Source: Himantopus leucocephalus (Eukaryota; Chordata; Aves; Charadriiformes; Recurvirostridae). From it: a stretch of DNA of 64,000 nt. The position numbers were made by a program, and so were the translations under genes. The stretch is from NCBI GenBank assembly GCA_003993805.1, contig RSEF01000002.1, forward strand, positions 1,687,161-1,751,160, read 5' to 3'. Shown piece by piece: positions 22,076 through 34,565 of the stretch. Numbering within the stretch: position 1 is the stretch's first letter; each line of letters opens with the position of its first letter. The notes under the pieces are model-generated. The model did not search any database, was not told the DNA's origin, and worked only from the letters and a program-made list of their open reading frames with translations.

Positions 22076-22735
22076 ACCACTTTTCCTTTCTGCTTGGAAA
22101 TCAGTAATTATTGGAGGCAGATGTCATATTGCAGAATAATTCCACATGTGCTACTGTCATTTTACCTGATAGAAGGCTCCTTGCTATGAAAACTGTTGAC
22201 ACAGCCACATTGCAAAGCACTGTGAGATACAGACAATGCTAATGGCCTGCTTCATGATATGCATGTTTCCTATGCCATCTGGATAAATGTTTTTTCCTAC
22301 GTATTATCCTGTATCAGTGCTGCTCCCAGATCTGTTTCTATTTCAAAAACTTCTACCATTGAAGTTTTGTTTTGTTTTGGACTTTAAATAACAAGTCAGA
22401 GTGTTTAGGATTAGAGACCTCCAGCTCCTTTGCCTTTGGTGACTGATAAGGGGAATGACTTTTTGTATTCTGAGTAACATTTTCAGCAGTGTCTAGATCA
22501 TCCTGAGAAGCATTTCAGGGTAGTGACAGCACAAAGGAGGAGAAGTCCAGTAAGTAACAACAGTCCTAATTTTTGAGCATTCCACTCTTCTGTATATAGT
22601 GAATTCCAAGCCGTTCAATACAGTCTTAGCAAATTGATTTGTTTGGTTGTTTTTTTGTTGTTTCTTTTTTTTTTTAACCTGCTTGATGTAAGATCTACTC
22701 TAGAAGCAGGCAGAGAACTCAACATTGTATTTATT
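22076..22735. other. single-copy non-coding DNA
   Basis: No gene or repeat recognised, apart from a T/G-rich run at about 22638-22676. Confidence 0.5.
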
Positions 22736-23207
22736 TAGAATCATAGAATCATAGAATGTTTTGGGTGGGAAGGAACCTTAAAGATCATCTAGTTCCAACC
22801 CCCCTGCCCTAGGAAGGGACACCTCCCACTAGATCAGGTTGCTCAGAGCCCCATCCAACTTGGCCTTGAACACTTCCAGGGATGGGGCACCTACCACCTC
22901 TCTGGACAACCTGTTCCCGTGTCTCACCACCCTCACAGCAAAGAATTTCCTCGTAATATCTAATCTAAATCTAATTTCTTTCAGTTTAAAACCATTATCC
23001 CTCACCCTATCACTCCATTCCCTGATAAAATGTCCCTCCTCATCTTTCCTGAGGCCCCCTTTAAGCAGTGGAATGGGCTATAAGGTCTCCCCAGAGTCTT
23101 CTCTTCTCTTAGCTAAACAACCCCAATTCTCTCAGCCGGCCCTCATACAGGAGGTGTTCCAGCCCTCTGATCATCTTCATGGCCCTCCTCTGGACCCACT
23201 CAAGATG
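22736..23207 (-). mobile_element. CR1 LINE 3' end, minus strand
   Basis: Reverse-complement CR1 of about 0.47 kb. It starts with two perfect octamers (AGAATCATAGAATCATAGAA), then AAGGAACCTTAAAGATCATC, CACTTCCAGGGATGGGGCAC and the segment ending CCTCCTCTGGACCCACTCAA. An open frame on the plus strand (22839-23210) is the antisense of this repeat and not a gene. It is among the better preserved CR1 copies in the window. Confidence 0.96.
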
Positions 23208-26200
23208 TGAGAACATGATCCACAAAGACTGTCTCACTTAACCTTTCAGTAGATCAGATCTACTACTGTAGGCACGTCCAAGTGGGGAAGAAACAGAGAA
23301 GTTGAAGAACTGAGCATTAGCCAGCAGTCATGATGCAGAGGTATTTTCTCAAATCAGCCTGAAATATTTAGGATGGAGATGGCTTCACCTCACAATTACA
23401 TCTGTCACACAGCGTTAAGAATATTCTGAGTTCTGTTTTAAGAATGTCCTTACTCAATGCCGGTTAATTAATGGCTGGCTAGCATACAATCTCTGACTTC
23501 TTTACTGTCAGACTATGAGGTCTGTGTGTAGAATTTATTTCAACTAAAATTCCTTCTTGTCCTACAGAGTTAATTGTAAGAGTCGAGCCTTTATTTGCAC
23601 TGCAGTTCTCTGAAGATAAAGACAACTAAGTACCCAGTCTTCTAAATACCGTCATGGAGTTTCTGTATTTTAAGTGCGTGTATGTTGATTTGGTCTCTAA
23701 AACTGTCTATTAAACTTCTTTGATTACAAAAGGAGTATAGAGAATTAGCTCAGACTGGACTTTTAAGTGGTTAAAATAATGGGAGAGGAACCCTGGATTT
23801 TAGGTACCCAAATGTCTATAAAAGCAGTGGAAGACCCATGAACTTTGATTCAGACAGACAGAGAAGATGTCTTAACTGTGGAAAGTGTGGCATACTCTGC
23901 CTCTGTCCTCCTGGCTCAGATGGGCGCATGGCCCTTTTGTTCTCATCCGGGTCATATTTGCTACCTGCTACTGTCTATTGTCATTGCCACTTTCCCTGTG
24001 GTATGTCCCACTGTTCCCCAACAGTCTTGAAGAAGAATGTGATGGGAATGAAGAAGAATGGAGTTTGCCTTTGTCATTTTTATTCTTCTGGCACATATTT
24101 TAAAAATGGAGAGTGGTATCAACATCTGTCCAAAAGACTGATACACTTGGATACTCAGCCCTTCATAGATACACAGCTTGTTTGTAGTACCAGCTATAGA
24201 TGGGAGAAGGAATGCAACATAGTGATACAGATTTTCACATGTTGTGACTTGATGCTTCTGCTGTGGCTGAATTGTGATTTTGTCTTGAATTTAGATGAGC
24301 TAGAAATCTCTAAAAACTCACTGAGGTAAAACCACATGGAGTGGTAACGGAATTTAATAGGGCATAGAGGAGTTTAATAACCTCTGACGGCAATTCTGAA
24401 TGATTCCTGAGTTTGATGAAGATCATCTCATCTCACAACACCAGAGCTTCTCTGTCTTTATTTGTAAGCCAGCCAGATAAACACACTTCAGTGCACACTC
24501 GTCTCTTACTAGCTTTTCAAACAAGGTGATCTTGACTTTGTAAAATCTTTTTTTTTCTCCTGTTTTTTTTTCTTTTCCTGTAAGAGAACTTCATGAGTGT
24601 GTTATCGAAATTAAAACTTGTTATGGAACTTCAAAAAGCACCCAGAAAGGCTGTTGAAAAGACAATGCCAAGTGGAGGCATTCTACAGCAAGACAAAGAG
24701 TCCTTTGCAATAGGGCATTGCTTCCCGCAGTGAAGAAATCCTGGAAACCAGTGCAAAGGAGCATGTTTTACAAACCGCGGGAGAGAAATCAATACAACAA
24801 GAGTCAGTGTGCAAAACCAACAACAATTTTTTTCTGACTCAGCTATCTAAGCGAGGCCAACGATAATATTATTTGAAAGACAGGATGCTGCATGAACAGT
24901 GCATGAAGAGATCGGATTTTCCACCTAATGAAACCAAATTGTGCTGCTGCTGCCTGCAGCTGAATTTCTACACTCACACATGAAAAAGACATGCTGGTAG
25001 GAGAATGCAGAACTAAGTCCCGAGCTTTTTAGAAGACAACAGGTTTTGGGTCAGATCCTCAAAAACAGTAACCATGGAGTATGAATGACTTCTTTAGCGT
25101 GCTAGGAACAGTGGTGTAAAACAGGTCTTGATCTTATCTTCAGTTCTTCCCTTTCTGAGCCCAACAAGCGCAGTGACTAGTGCTACGAGTTCGGTTGCAG
25201 AGCTCTGCACAGATGCAGTGTAATTATTTCATTTGTGAATCATTTAGTCTCATCGTTCAGACTAATCATCTTTCCAGCTATTTATAGGCTGCAGCTGCCA
25301 ACTGGAAAGCCAGCAAACATGGGAACAGTAGAGAAAAAGCAGAGTTTCTTAAGTGCCTGTAGGCTGCGACTGAATGTTTTAAATGATCTTGAGACAGAGG
25401 TAGTTATTCCTCTGAAGCATAGTTTCCTTGCCAAAGAAGAGGTTGTGGTAACTCCACAATAATCCCCACCCCAAAAGAGAGTTGCCAAAGAGGAGTTTTT
25501 AAGTTATTGCTCTTTTGCTACTATATAATTCCTTACATTTTGCGTGTGAATCTTCATTTAAGGAGAATCTTTACTGGTATGAAACATATCACACAGAGGA
25601 GTAGTAATTGAAGAATTTTCCTCCATTAGTGTAGTTGATGGGAAAATGCAAACACAGAGATGACTTTTCCTTCTGTCTGTTTCGAGACCACGCATTGTGT
25701 TCAGCAGGAAGGTAATGGGTTTTATACAGAAGTACTGCATCAAAATACCTTGTATGCTACATCCTCCTAAAGAAATAGGAAGAGAATGCTTTTGCTCTTA
25801 GCTGTGGGAATGTAATTTCAGGACCAGGGCCTGAAAATTACAGCTTTCACCTCTAATAATCCAGAATGTTGATTTTGAAAGTTACTATATTTATTTTCTG
25901 AAGCATGATGATGCTGCACTGCTGGTCTTTGTGTCAGTCTTCCTTGGCGTGTCCTAGAAGCTCTGCCCTATGTAGTGAATGTGCACTAGACCTTCTATTT
26001 TTAACGTTTTCTTCCACAATTGGGAGAGATAATCATTGCCATTATTTCTTTTGTTTGTGTTCACCCTTGAACAACTAGTGAAAAAACAGATTCAGTCCCT
26101 TTTCTTTGTCTGACTTTCCATTCCTTTCATTGCTGTGTGACAAGGCAAGAAATAGCCAAATCTGCATGTACTTGCACTTAGTAGATCGGTCAAAAAGTGG

Positions 26201-29200
26201 TTTAAGATCTGCTAGAAATTTCTTTTTCTTACTGGCGCAAGTGGTTGACACTAGGGTTTAGATCCTTATTTGTTTGCCATATGAGGTGGATAAGACTGAG
26301 ACTGAGTCTGGGACAGGGATTTCTGTGAAAAATCCTTGTAAAGGCGGTCCCAGAGAGGAGATACCTGCAAGAAATTAGATGTTTATTTTAGGTGATGCTC
26401 TGCTTAAAGCAGAAGTAAGGTTTCAGGCATCTGATGAATGGAGAGCTGTCCTCTGCTTCTCCCAAAGGATTTGTCATGGTAGTAGGCAGGACTTATTTAT
26501 TACCAGTCAATGTGGGCAGCTTCAGGTCTCTGATGACTTCACCACCATTTCTATTTTTACCTGGAGACACTACCACCGGGCTGATGACTCAAACCAACAG
26601 AGAGCTGAACCATATTCATCTCAAATTCTGTGAAAGGCAAAATCCTGAACTGAGCCATATAACCTGGCCCTTCTCACTGCTGTTGTTCGCACTTCTGCCT
26701 CTACAAGGTGCCTGTTGATGTTGGGCTGAATCAGTCAACAGCTTTCTAGGCGCTGACTAATGACTTCCTACCTGACTGCCGGGTGGAGGAAAGCCAATTA
26801 CTTTGTTAACTGACAATTCAATGCTGTGTTACAACACCTACTATGCCCTTCTTTCACTTAGAAGCTGTCTGGAAGTTGTCACAACTCTTGAGCTCAGTGT
26901 CCTGATTATAGGACTTGTAGGCTAGAATCCATTTATCCTGAATTTAGGAACTTAAAAGGTAAAAGTCAATTATTGATCTCACTTTCGAGTCAGGGAAGCA
27001 AATATGGTTTTTTTGAGAAGGTAGTCTGTCTTATCCTAATACAGGTAATTTCAGAGAAATCAAACAAATCAGCTCTAGAGGTAACTATTTTTTCTAGTGA
27101 CTATAAAAGAAGCCTGTAGTGAACAATTTAATAAAAATTAATACATCAGCTATGCTGTTATTTTTCCTTGCTGGTCATGTCTGAATCCTGCAGGAAAGGC
27201 ACCTGGAAGAAGATCAGCCTGTGGATGAAGAGCTTTTCTGCTTAACCCCTACTTGGTAGGTAATGGAGACATGCATGCCTTTTGTTCATCCCCTTTTCCC
27301 AGACCAAAGGTGGCCATCGTTTTATCTACTTCTGCAGACCAAAACCCTGTCTCACCATTTTTATAGGGAATTGCACAGTAAGGAAAGGCAGTGGATTGGA
27401 CCAATTTCTTTCCTCTGTGTGTATGAACATGGAATAAGATCTACAAGTTCTAATAATACGCTCAAACATTTTTTTCAATACTGTTGCTGAGTAGCTTGTT
27501 AGTTCATTGCTTATTCATGGCAAGGAGCTGTTCAAGGTGAAAGGTAAAAATACATCAATAAAAATATAAATTATAAATTAAAATTTAAACAAAATTATAA
27601 AAATAAATCTACAAAAAATAAATACAAAATAAATTATAAAAAAATCAATTTCAAACTATATTTATTTTTAAAGGTACTCTGGATCAATAACTTTCACATA
27701 GTCATGTTGCTATGCCAACTTATCAGGCTGTTGAAGATGTTGAGATATATGCTTTAAATGTTATTTTTGAGTTACGGTTAATAATTACACTCATCAGAGA
27801 TAACTAACATAGGCAAGTGCTGGTTAGTTGTGCAATGAGACATGGGAATGAGCATGGAACAAACACGCTTTCTAAGTTTTTTAGAGAGAAAAGGCTTATC
27901 ACTTTGCATGTGACACAAATAAGAAGATGAAGATGCTCTCTAAATAAGTGAAGCATCTGACTAAAATGATTGCCCATCCAACAGCTGACTAAACACTGCC
28001 ATGCTCTTAAAGCAAGCCCAAAGGATGTGCAAGCAAGACCAGGGAAAGGTATGACATCAGACTTGAGAATACAGCTATCCATAACAAACTTTTTGAGCTT
28101 GTAGAAGGTTGCTTTTATTTTGGCAGTGTATTGAGAACGCTACCACTCTTCACATCTTCACAATGCTGAATACCATCCATGGTATCCTGAACCATGTGTG
28201 AGGTTTCTACCATGTGTTTGCTGAAACCCTGTTCCCGATATCTGTACCGGTGTTTATTGCCGAAGATCTGTCTTATTTATTGCTTTTATGGGACCACATC
28301 AAGACCGGGATTCACCTGACTGAATATAGATGTTCCTATCTCAGATATATATTTAGTGGATTCCTTCACAGTCAGTAAAGGACTGATGAGCATAAGCAGT
28401 GATTTCTAAGGTACGGTTATTTTCATTTTAGTGTAGATGTAGAAAACTGATCAACAAAATCACTCTCTGAATGTCTCACTGTAAACTCACTAGCTGCCCA
28501 GTTAGCTGCTCAACGTGCTGTGAAAGAAGAGTGAGCAGCATGCACGTTTATTGCAGAGAAGCTGGGATAAAAGGTCATGTACATGTGTCCTTCAGCTGGA
28601 CAGCAAGCCAAAGACTGATTATGATGCAGCCGAAGAGAGGTAAGGTATGTTAGGGATTAATTACACTTGGGGACAAAGGATAATGTATGAAAAAACAGAA
28701 AAAATGCAATTTAGCTCCTAATTTGAGTGATCGGTCCACCCATTCTGGGGTTGATGTTGTTTGCTGCTATGTTGGCTCTTTAACCTAATGACTCTTGCAA
28801 GCCAACAGTCTTCCTGTTGGCTTTCCAAAATCTGATTCTCACTAACATAATTGTCAAGGGTTTCTGTGGCATTTTCTTGCTCATATCTTGTTCTTTTAGT
28901 TTGGTCCCTTTAGCAGTCAGCTCTATCCCTGCCTCCAGGGCTGCTGAGAAACTTCAAGGAAATAATAAAAAAAAATTGTGGGAGGAAGCTGTACTGACAA
29001 AAGCTTTCTGAGGAATTAGGTACCAGAGTAGATTCTGGTGTATGTGAGGCATGCGGGAAGGTTTACAAACAGAAAGCAGGGACGGAGAACCTCGGCAGAA
29101 CTCCTGTGAGTTACTCGTATGTGTCCATCCCTCAGTTTCCCCGGTGCAACCGAAAAATGACTCAGAGATTTACGAGGAGAAAAAAAGTAGGAAAAAAAAA

Positions 29201-30181
29201 AAGAGCACACTTGAATATCTGTATCCTCCAGCTTCAGCAATCTTCTTTGTCAGTTGAGCCAGGGGCGTAAGCCTTTAGAACAGTTACTGACCTGGGGCAG
29301 CATCAGCTCCAATCTGCTCTTATTCCCCTCCTTGATCACATTTGCTTCCCTTTGCTCTTCTCCACTGAGCTCATAGATACCTTGTAAAGTTCCCAGCACC
29401 ATTGGTAGCATGTGTCAATACCAACCTCCTTCAGCTTTGGGCTATTTTTCTTGTAAATGCACACAATCTCTTTATTTCTGGAAAAATCACAATGGTGCTT
29501 CTTTCACAAACAGATGAAGTTGTGGTTGTATGCTCCAGCCAGCTGTGGGCTCGTGTCTCTCACAGATATCTCATAAAGGATGAGGATAGTCTCGGCCAAC
29601 TTTAGGCACCTAACACTGAGCCACTCACACCAAATTCCATCACAAATAAAGAAGTCAGCCATCAACCCTAAACACTTCACGTTTCTAGAAAATAATGCTC
29701 GTTCCCTTTTACTCTTCTTTACCTCCTTGCCTTGTACACGAACAAAGAAGGTACCCTGAAGTATATCCTTCCCTGATGCAGCAAAGATGACATTGGAGAA
29801 TGAGATGACAACAGACATGTTCAGAGAAGACGTGTAGGCTCCTTGTAGCTGTACACACAGTTCCTGGTGTCATCCTATAGAAGTGCATAAATTTATATTA
29901 TTTTGAAGTGAAGTCAAATGGCAATTCATGCTCTTTAGGAACAGAATATCTTTTCAGGACACAGCTATTATTCATGTTGTTATTGTGACAAGTGACTGCA
30001 CACCATATCACTTCACGAGAGGCTTTTTTCAAGTTTTCAAGTTTCGTTTTCTTCTGAGTAGTAGATTGCAAATTAAGTTGAAGCATTGTCCACAGAAATC
30101 TACAGCCTGACTGTTACACACGTCTGTCCTCTGATATTAGTAATTTTGTGTCCCATGTCTTTCCAAGGTTTTCATTTGGAA
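23208..30181. other. single-copy non-coding DNA
   Basis: About 7 kb with no recognised gene or interspersed repeat. It contains a 163-codon open frame at 23838-24329, treated as chance (see findings), and an extremely AT-rich stretch at 27541-27675. Frames elsewhere are below 105 codons. Confidence 0.5.
27541..27675. repeat. AT-rich low-complexity stretch
   Basis: Almost all A and T with irregular AAAT, ATAAATTA and AAATAAAT units over about 135 bp. Confidence 0.85.
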
Positions 30182-30380
30182 ACTATGAGGGTGGGGAGAC
30201 GCTGGCCCAGGTTGTCCAGAGAAATTGTGGCTGCCCTGCCCCTGGAGGTGTTCAAGGCCAGGCTGGATGGGGCTTGGAGCAACCTGGTCTGGTGGGAGGT
30301 GTTCTTGCCCATGGCAGGGGGGTTGGAATGAGATGATCTTCAAGGTCTCTTCCAACCTAAACCATTCTATGATTCTATGA
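30182..30380 (+). mobile_element. CR1 LINE 3' end
   Basis: About 0.2 kb of CR1, from ACTATGAGGGTGGGGAGACG through GGAGGTGTTCAAGGCCAGGC and GGTCTGGTGGGAGGTGTTCT to a clean ATTCTATGATTCTATGA at 30380. It is close to the consensus and is probably one of the younger copies. Minus-strand and plus-strand frames over it are shadows. Confidence 0.96.
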
Positions 30381-31292
30381 ATGGCAATAAGGTGAGCTAA
30401 GCAATTCAAACACACAAAAAGAATGAATACTTTACATAAATATAACTATGAATCATACAACAGGGATAAAGCAGGATCCAAAATTTTATCATGACAAAGG
30501 CAGTAGGTGAAGGACTGAGATATGTAGATGATATTTACTGATTATTAGCTTTTGATACTGATCACTGGTAAAAGATTGCTTAGGAGAACTGATTAACTTG
30601 ATAGACACTTCAGATTTTCATCTCCTGAGCAGATTAATTGAAAATTTAAGAGTTTTTTATAAGGCAACAGTCACATTTAGTGTATTGGTAAAGGAGGTGA
30701 AGAATGACTGTTTCAACACTGTGCATTCACTTAGCATCACCCAGAGATACTCAACGTATTTCCACTATAATTGAGGGCCGTGTAAAAATGTGCCTTGCTT
30801 TGAGGGCTTGCTGAATACTTGAAACTCACGGCAGTTTAGTTATGGTTCAGAAATATTTGCAAACATCTGAAGGACACCTAAGCTTATTTACCTAAAACTA
30901 ATGCACTGTACTTCTCCCTGCATTCCACCTGAAGCTCTGGGAGTACTTGACAAACCGTAATGAATTAAACATCCTTTTGTTTGACATTAACGTTGCGAGT
31001 TAGGCAGGCGCTTTGGGTCTGACCTCACTCAGCTGGAGTAAAATGTCTTTTTTCTGTCAAAGAGAAGACATGTTGCTTTTTGCATGCTGAGGATCTGGTC
31101 TTGATGGAAGAGTTGCTACATGGAGGGCTCACCTTTTTTTATGTAAAGGTCTTCTGTAAACTCAAAAACCCAGTTGGGCTGTATGACAGGATTTTGAAAG
31201 CAGAGACTGGGGTAGTAAGAAGGTCCAGACAAAAATTTTTTTGCCTCACCACTTAGACAGAGACGGCACGAGCATGTCAGGGATGCAGCCCT
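30381..31292. other. single-copy non-coding DNA
   Basis: Nothing recognised; no open frame of note. Confidence 0.55.
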
Positions 31293-31399
31293 GAGCTAAT
31301 GAACAACCTGATCTAGTGAAAGAGGCCCCTGACTATGGCAGGGGAGTTGGACTTCATGATCTTTAAAGGTCCCTCGTGACCCATATAATTCTGTGCCTG
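31293..31399 (+). mobile_element. CR1 3'-end fragment, decayed
   Basis: About 100 bp matching the CR1 terminal region: AACCTGATCTAGTGAAAGAG, GACTATGGCAGGGGAGTTGG, ATGATCTTTAAAGGTCCCTC, with a decayed tail (ATAATTCTGTGCCTGAGA). Confidence 0.88.
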
Positions 31400-34399
31400 A
31401 GATACAACTAAGGGAGGTTTAGTTTTGCCTCATCTCAGTCACCTTAATGGTTGGCAGATTCTGGTTTCAGACAATCATTAGACTTATCCTGCAGCCAGTG
31501 AAGAAAGTCACAAGTCTCATATTGAAGGTGGGTCTTATGACACAAAAGAGGAGAATTTTCTGGCTCATACACATACCTCCAACCTCAACCGGGGACAATC
31601 TAAACTGCTCGGTGTCCAGGTCTGCTCCCAGTCCTTGCAGTGCTGCTGTGTTGCTGACGGTGGTCACAGAGTCAGGCCAGGGACCTTTCCAGAGGAGCCT
31701 CAAATGTGCGAACCGGAACTTGGACTTCCTCCTGGTTTATGTTTGTAGCTGAGCCCTTTGTCAGTGTAATTCTTCCTTATTTCAGAGGGCAGTTATGATG
31801 GTAATTAGCTTCTCTGAGTCTGCGAAACCTTATGTGGGTCTGTTAAGATGGTAATATCTTACTCAGTTTTAGAAACTTGTATTTACATTTCTACATTTGC
31901 CACCCTCAGATTGTTTTGGTCCATAAAGAGAAATAGACATCTGCAGTTGTTCACTCATCTAAAATGATTTGGTTAGTTAGCAAAGCATGAAGTGGATTAC
32001 CTTCTGTAGGTACTGTGTTTTGGTTTGGTTTGGTTTTTATCAATGACTGCACAGGGAATCTGGGTAACTAAGGATAACATCCAGTCTTTATATATTTACA
32101 CAGTACTGACTTACAACTCATTAAACATCAGTTTAAGTCAAGCCACTGAAGTGTTATTTAGCCCAAACTTACAAATATTAAACACAAGCAAATCAGTTTA
32201 TTTGAGGCAGTGACTGAGCTATGCTTTTCAAAGGAAACCATGCATAAGGAAACTGAAGGCTTGGGTTTCTACTGTATTTAGATAATAAATTAAAATTGGT
32301 GCATATTTGAATGCAGTAATTCTTAATGCATATATGTCCATATGACCAGGTAAGAATAACCCACTTGACAAGAAGAAGCTAGTAGTGTTGCTGTTTACTG
32401 TCATGTCAGTATGATTTTAAGAGCACATTAGGGTCATGTTCACTAATGAATTGTTGTCTCACAGTTTTTTGTGTGGTTATCAGTAGCAGAAAATTGTTTC
32501 TTTCTCTTTCATAAGTCTCATGTGACATGTCTTTTAATGCACCATTTGAAGCGTTCACTTAAGCTTGTATACTCCAAAGCGCTATTATTAGAGATTTTCT
32601 TCTCCTTAAAGAGCCAAAAAACGGTCATAGGTGTAGCCCTAAGGCATATTTCCTGCGCTACTGAATTTAACTGAATTGCTCTAGAAATTGAATTCATCTC
32701 ATTTTAGACTTCCAAAAATTGCTTATCTGTTTCTTAACTGGTCCATCAACTGGTCCAACAGGCAGTATAGAGAAAGAGGTACCCTCCAGATGGTCGGTCA
32801 GCTCATTTCAGAGCTGGCATCTAAGACAGGTCAGACGAGCTGCTCTCCCAAAATGCTTCTTTTACTCCTCTGACTCCTAAAACTGTGGGGTTTGTACAGC
32901 CTGTCATGGATACCTAAATATCTAGTTCAGGAGAGTGGTATAGCTTTCTGAACTCTGGTGTCCATGTATAATGGGCAGCTCACGGGCAGACATGTACATG
33001 TAGAAAATAATAATTTTAGGTGTCCTAATCTGTAGCTGAATCCTACTGCTGAAATGTCAGATGAATCCTACCTTAAAAATGCCATCTTCTCTCCCATTTT
33101 TATAACCTAGAGTGTTAAATGCAAATATGTGCGAGTTACACAAGATGCAACCTCCTCAGTTTGTTCAGGACAGATTAAATAGGTGGGGTGCACCTACCTA
33201 AACATAAGTACCCTGAGACATTTGAAATACCTTGGGATATACAAGGCATTTACCTGCTGCCCGTATATATGATACAGGATTTAGGGGATTGCCATAAACT
33301 TTTGCAGTGACAGCCAGATATCAGGCAGGTACAGTGCACAGCACCTAAAATGGCACCTAAACTTATATATAACTATCCCATCCATTGATTCTGACTCATA
33401 AAACTGACTTAGAGCAAGCCCAGGATGGTGTTATCTTTTGGGCAGGTAGAACAATATAGTCTCTGCATGCAGTCATAGAAGATTATAGGGCAAGGATGCC
33501 ACTGCTAGACCAAAATATATATAAATATTGCTAAATATTTTTAAATCACTGTTCATTTCTTATTTATGCTTTGACCACAGATGTTTTTGTATAACCTGCT
33601 AATATTAGACTGATGACCAATCTACTGGCAAAAGAAATTTGGAGTGAGCATTACTGCTTCTGAAACAGTTTTGATGTATTCATTCATGTTTTTATAGGGA
33701 TCTTGGGAATTTTTACTCTTTTTGAACTGCTAAAGGAAGTCTTAAGCAAGTCAGGAAAGGTTGTTTCCTGAACACTGCTTATGGCAGGTTTTCTTCATGT
33801 GAAACTGTGAAGTAGGGTTTAAATACTCACTGTAGACCATACCAAAGGTAGAAAGATTATCATTAATGTCTACCTTAGTTTGGCTAGGTGGGACAGTTTC
33901 AAATATGAAACCATTGACATTATACTACAGTTTTAGACAGAATTATTATAGCTGCAAAACACCACTTTTCCTTGACTCTCCAAGAACTGGGCAGTAAGTG
34001 GAAGTATTTTAAGTTATCTGGCTCATCAGCACATCCACCCAGTAACCATACAGAAGGACTAGTCAAGGTCAACAGAAATGGTTTCCGGACGTTACATTTC
34101 CCCCCCAAATAGTGAGCAGGAAGGCTCCTCAGAAAAGAAGACCACTTTGTCCCCCAGCGGTGATCGACTCGTTCTAGAGTTTCCTAGAGGAAAATGGAGC
34201 CTGGAGGAGAGAAGGCTTTGGGGGGACTTACTTCTGTCCACATCTACCTGATTGGAGGCTACAGAGAAGACGGAACCAAACTCCTCTTGGCGGTAAATGG
34301 GAAAAGGAAAAGAGGCAATGGGTAGACGTTGGAGTATGGGAAATTCCAACTGGATATTAAGATGTTAGATGGAGGGGTTGGGTTTCCTTTCTTTTTTTC
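31400..34399. other. single-copy non-coding DNA
   Basis: No gene was recognised. It contains a (GGTTT)n run at 32018-32038. Overlapping frames at 31447-31752 (plus) and 31467-31703 (minus) have no domain. Confidence 0.5.
32018..32038. repeat. (GGTTT)n microsatellite
   Basis: Three to four tandem GGTTT units. Confidence 0.85.
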
Positions 34400-34565
34400 T
34401 TTTTTTTACTATAAGAATGGTCAAACATAGGTTCCATAGATAGACTATGGAATCTACATCCTTGGAGGTGTTCAAGGCTTGATTGGGTATGCCCCTGAGT
34501 AGCTTGGTCTTTTCTAGGTGACCTCCAAAGGTTTTTTTCTGACCTAAATAATTCTGCAATTCTAA
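34400..34565 (+). mobile_element. CR1 3'-end fragment, strongly decayed
   Basis: About 165 bp. It holds a CACTATGAGGGTGGTCAAACA-like start (ACTATAAGAATGGTCAAACA), then ATCCTTGGAGGTGTTCAAGG and GTGACCTCCAAAGG, with an AATTCTGCAATTCTAAT tail. It belongs to the same older subfamily as the interrupted copy at 18203-18698. Confidence 0.85.

Noticed and set aside
22839..23210. 123-codon plus-strand frame
   Set aside because: It lies wholly inside a minus-strand CR1 3' end, which is non-coding or antisense here.
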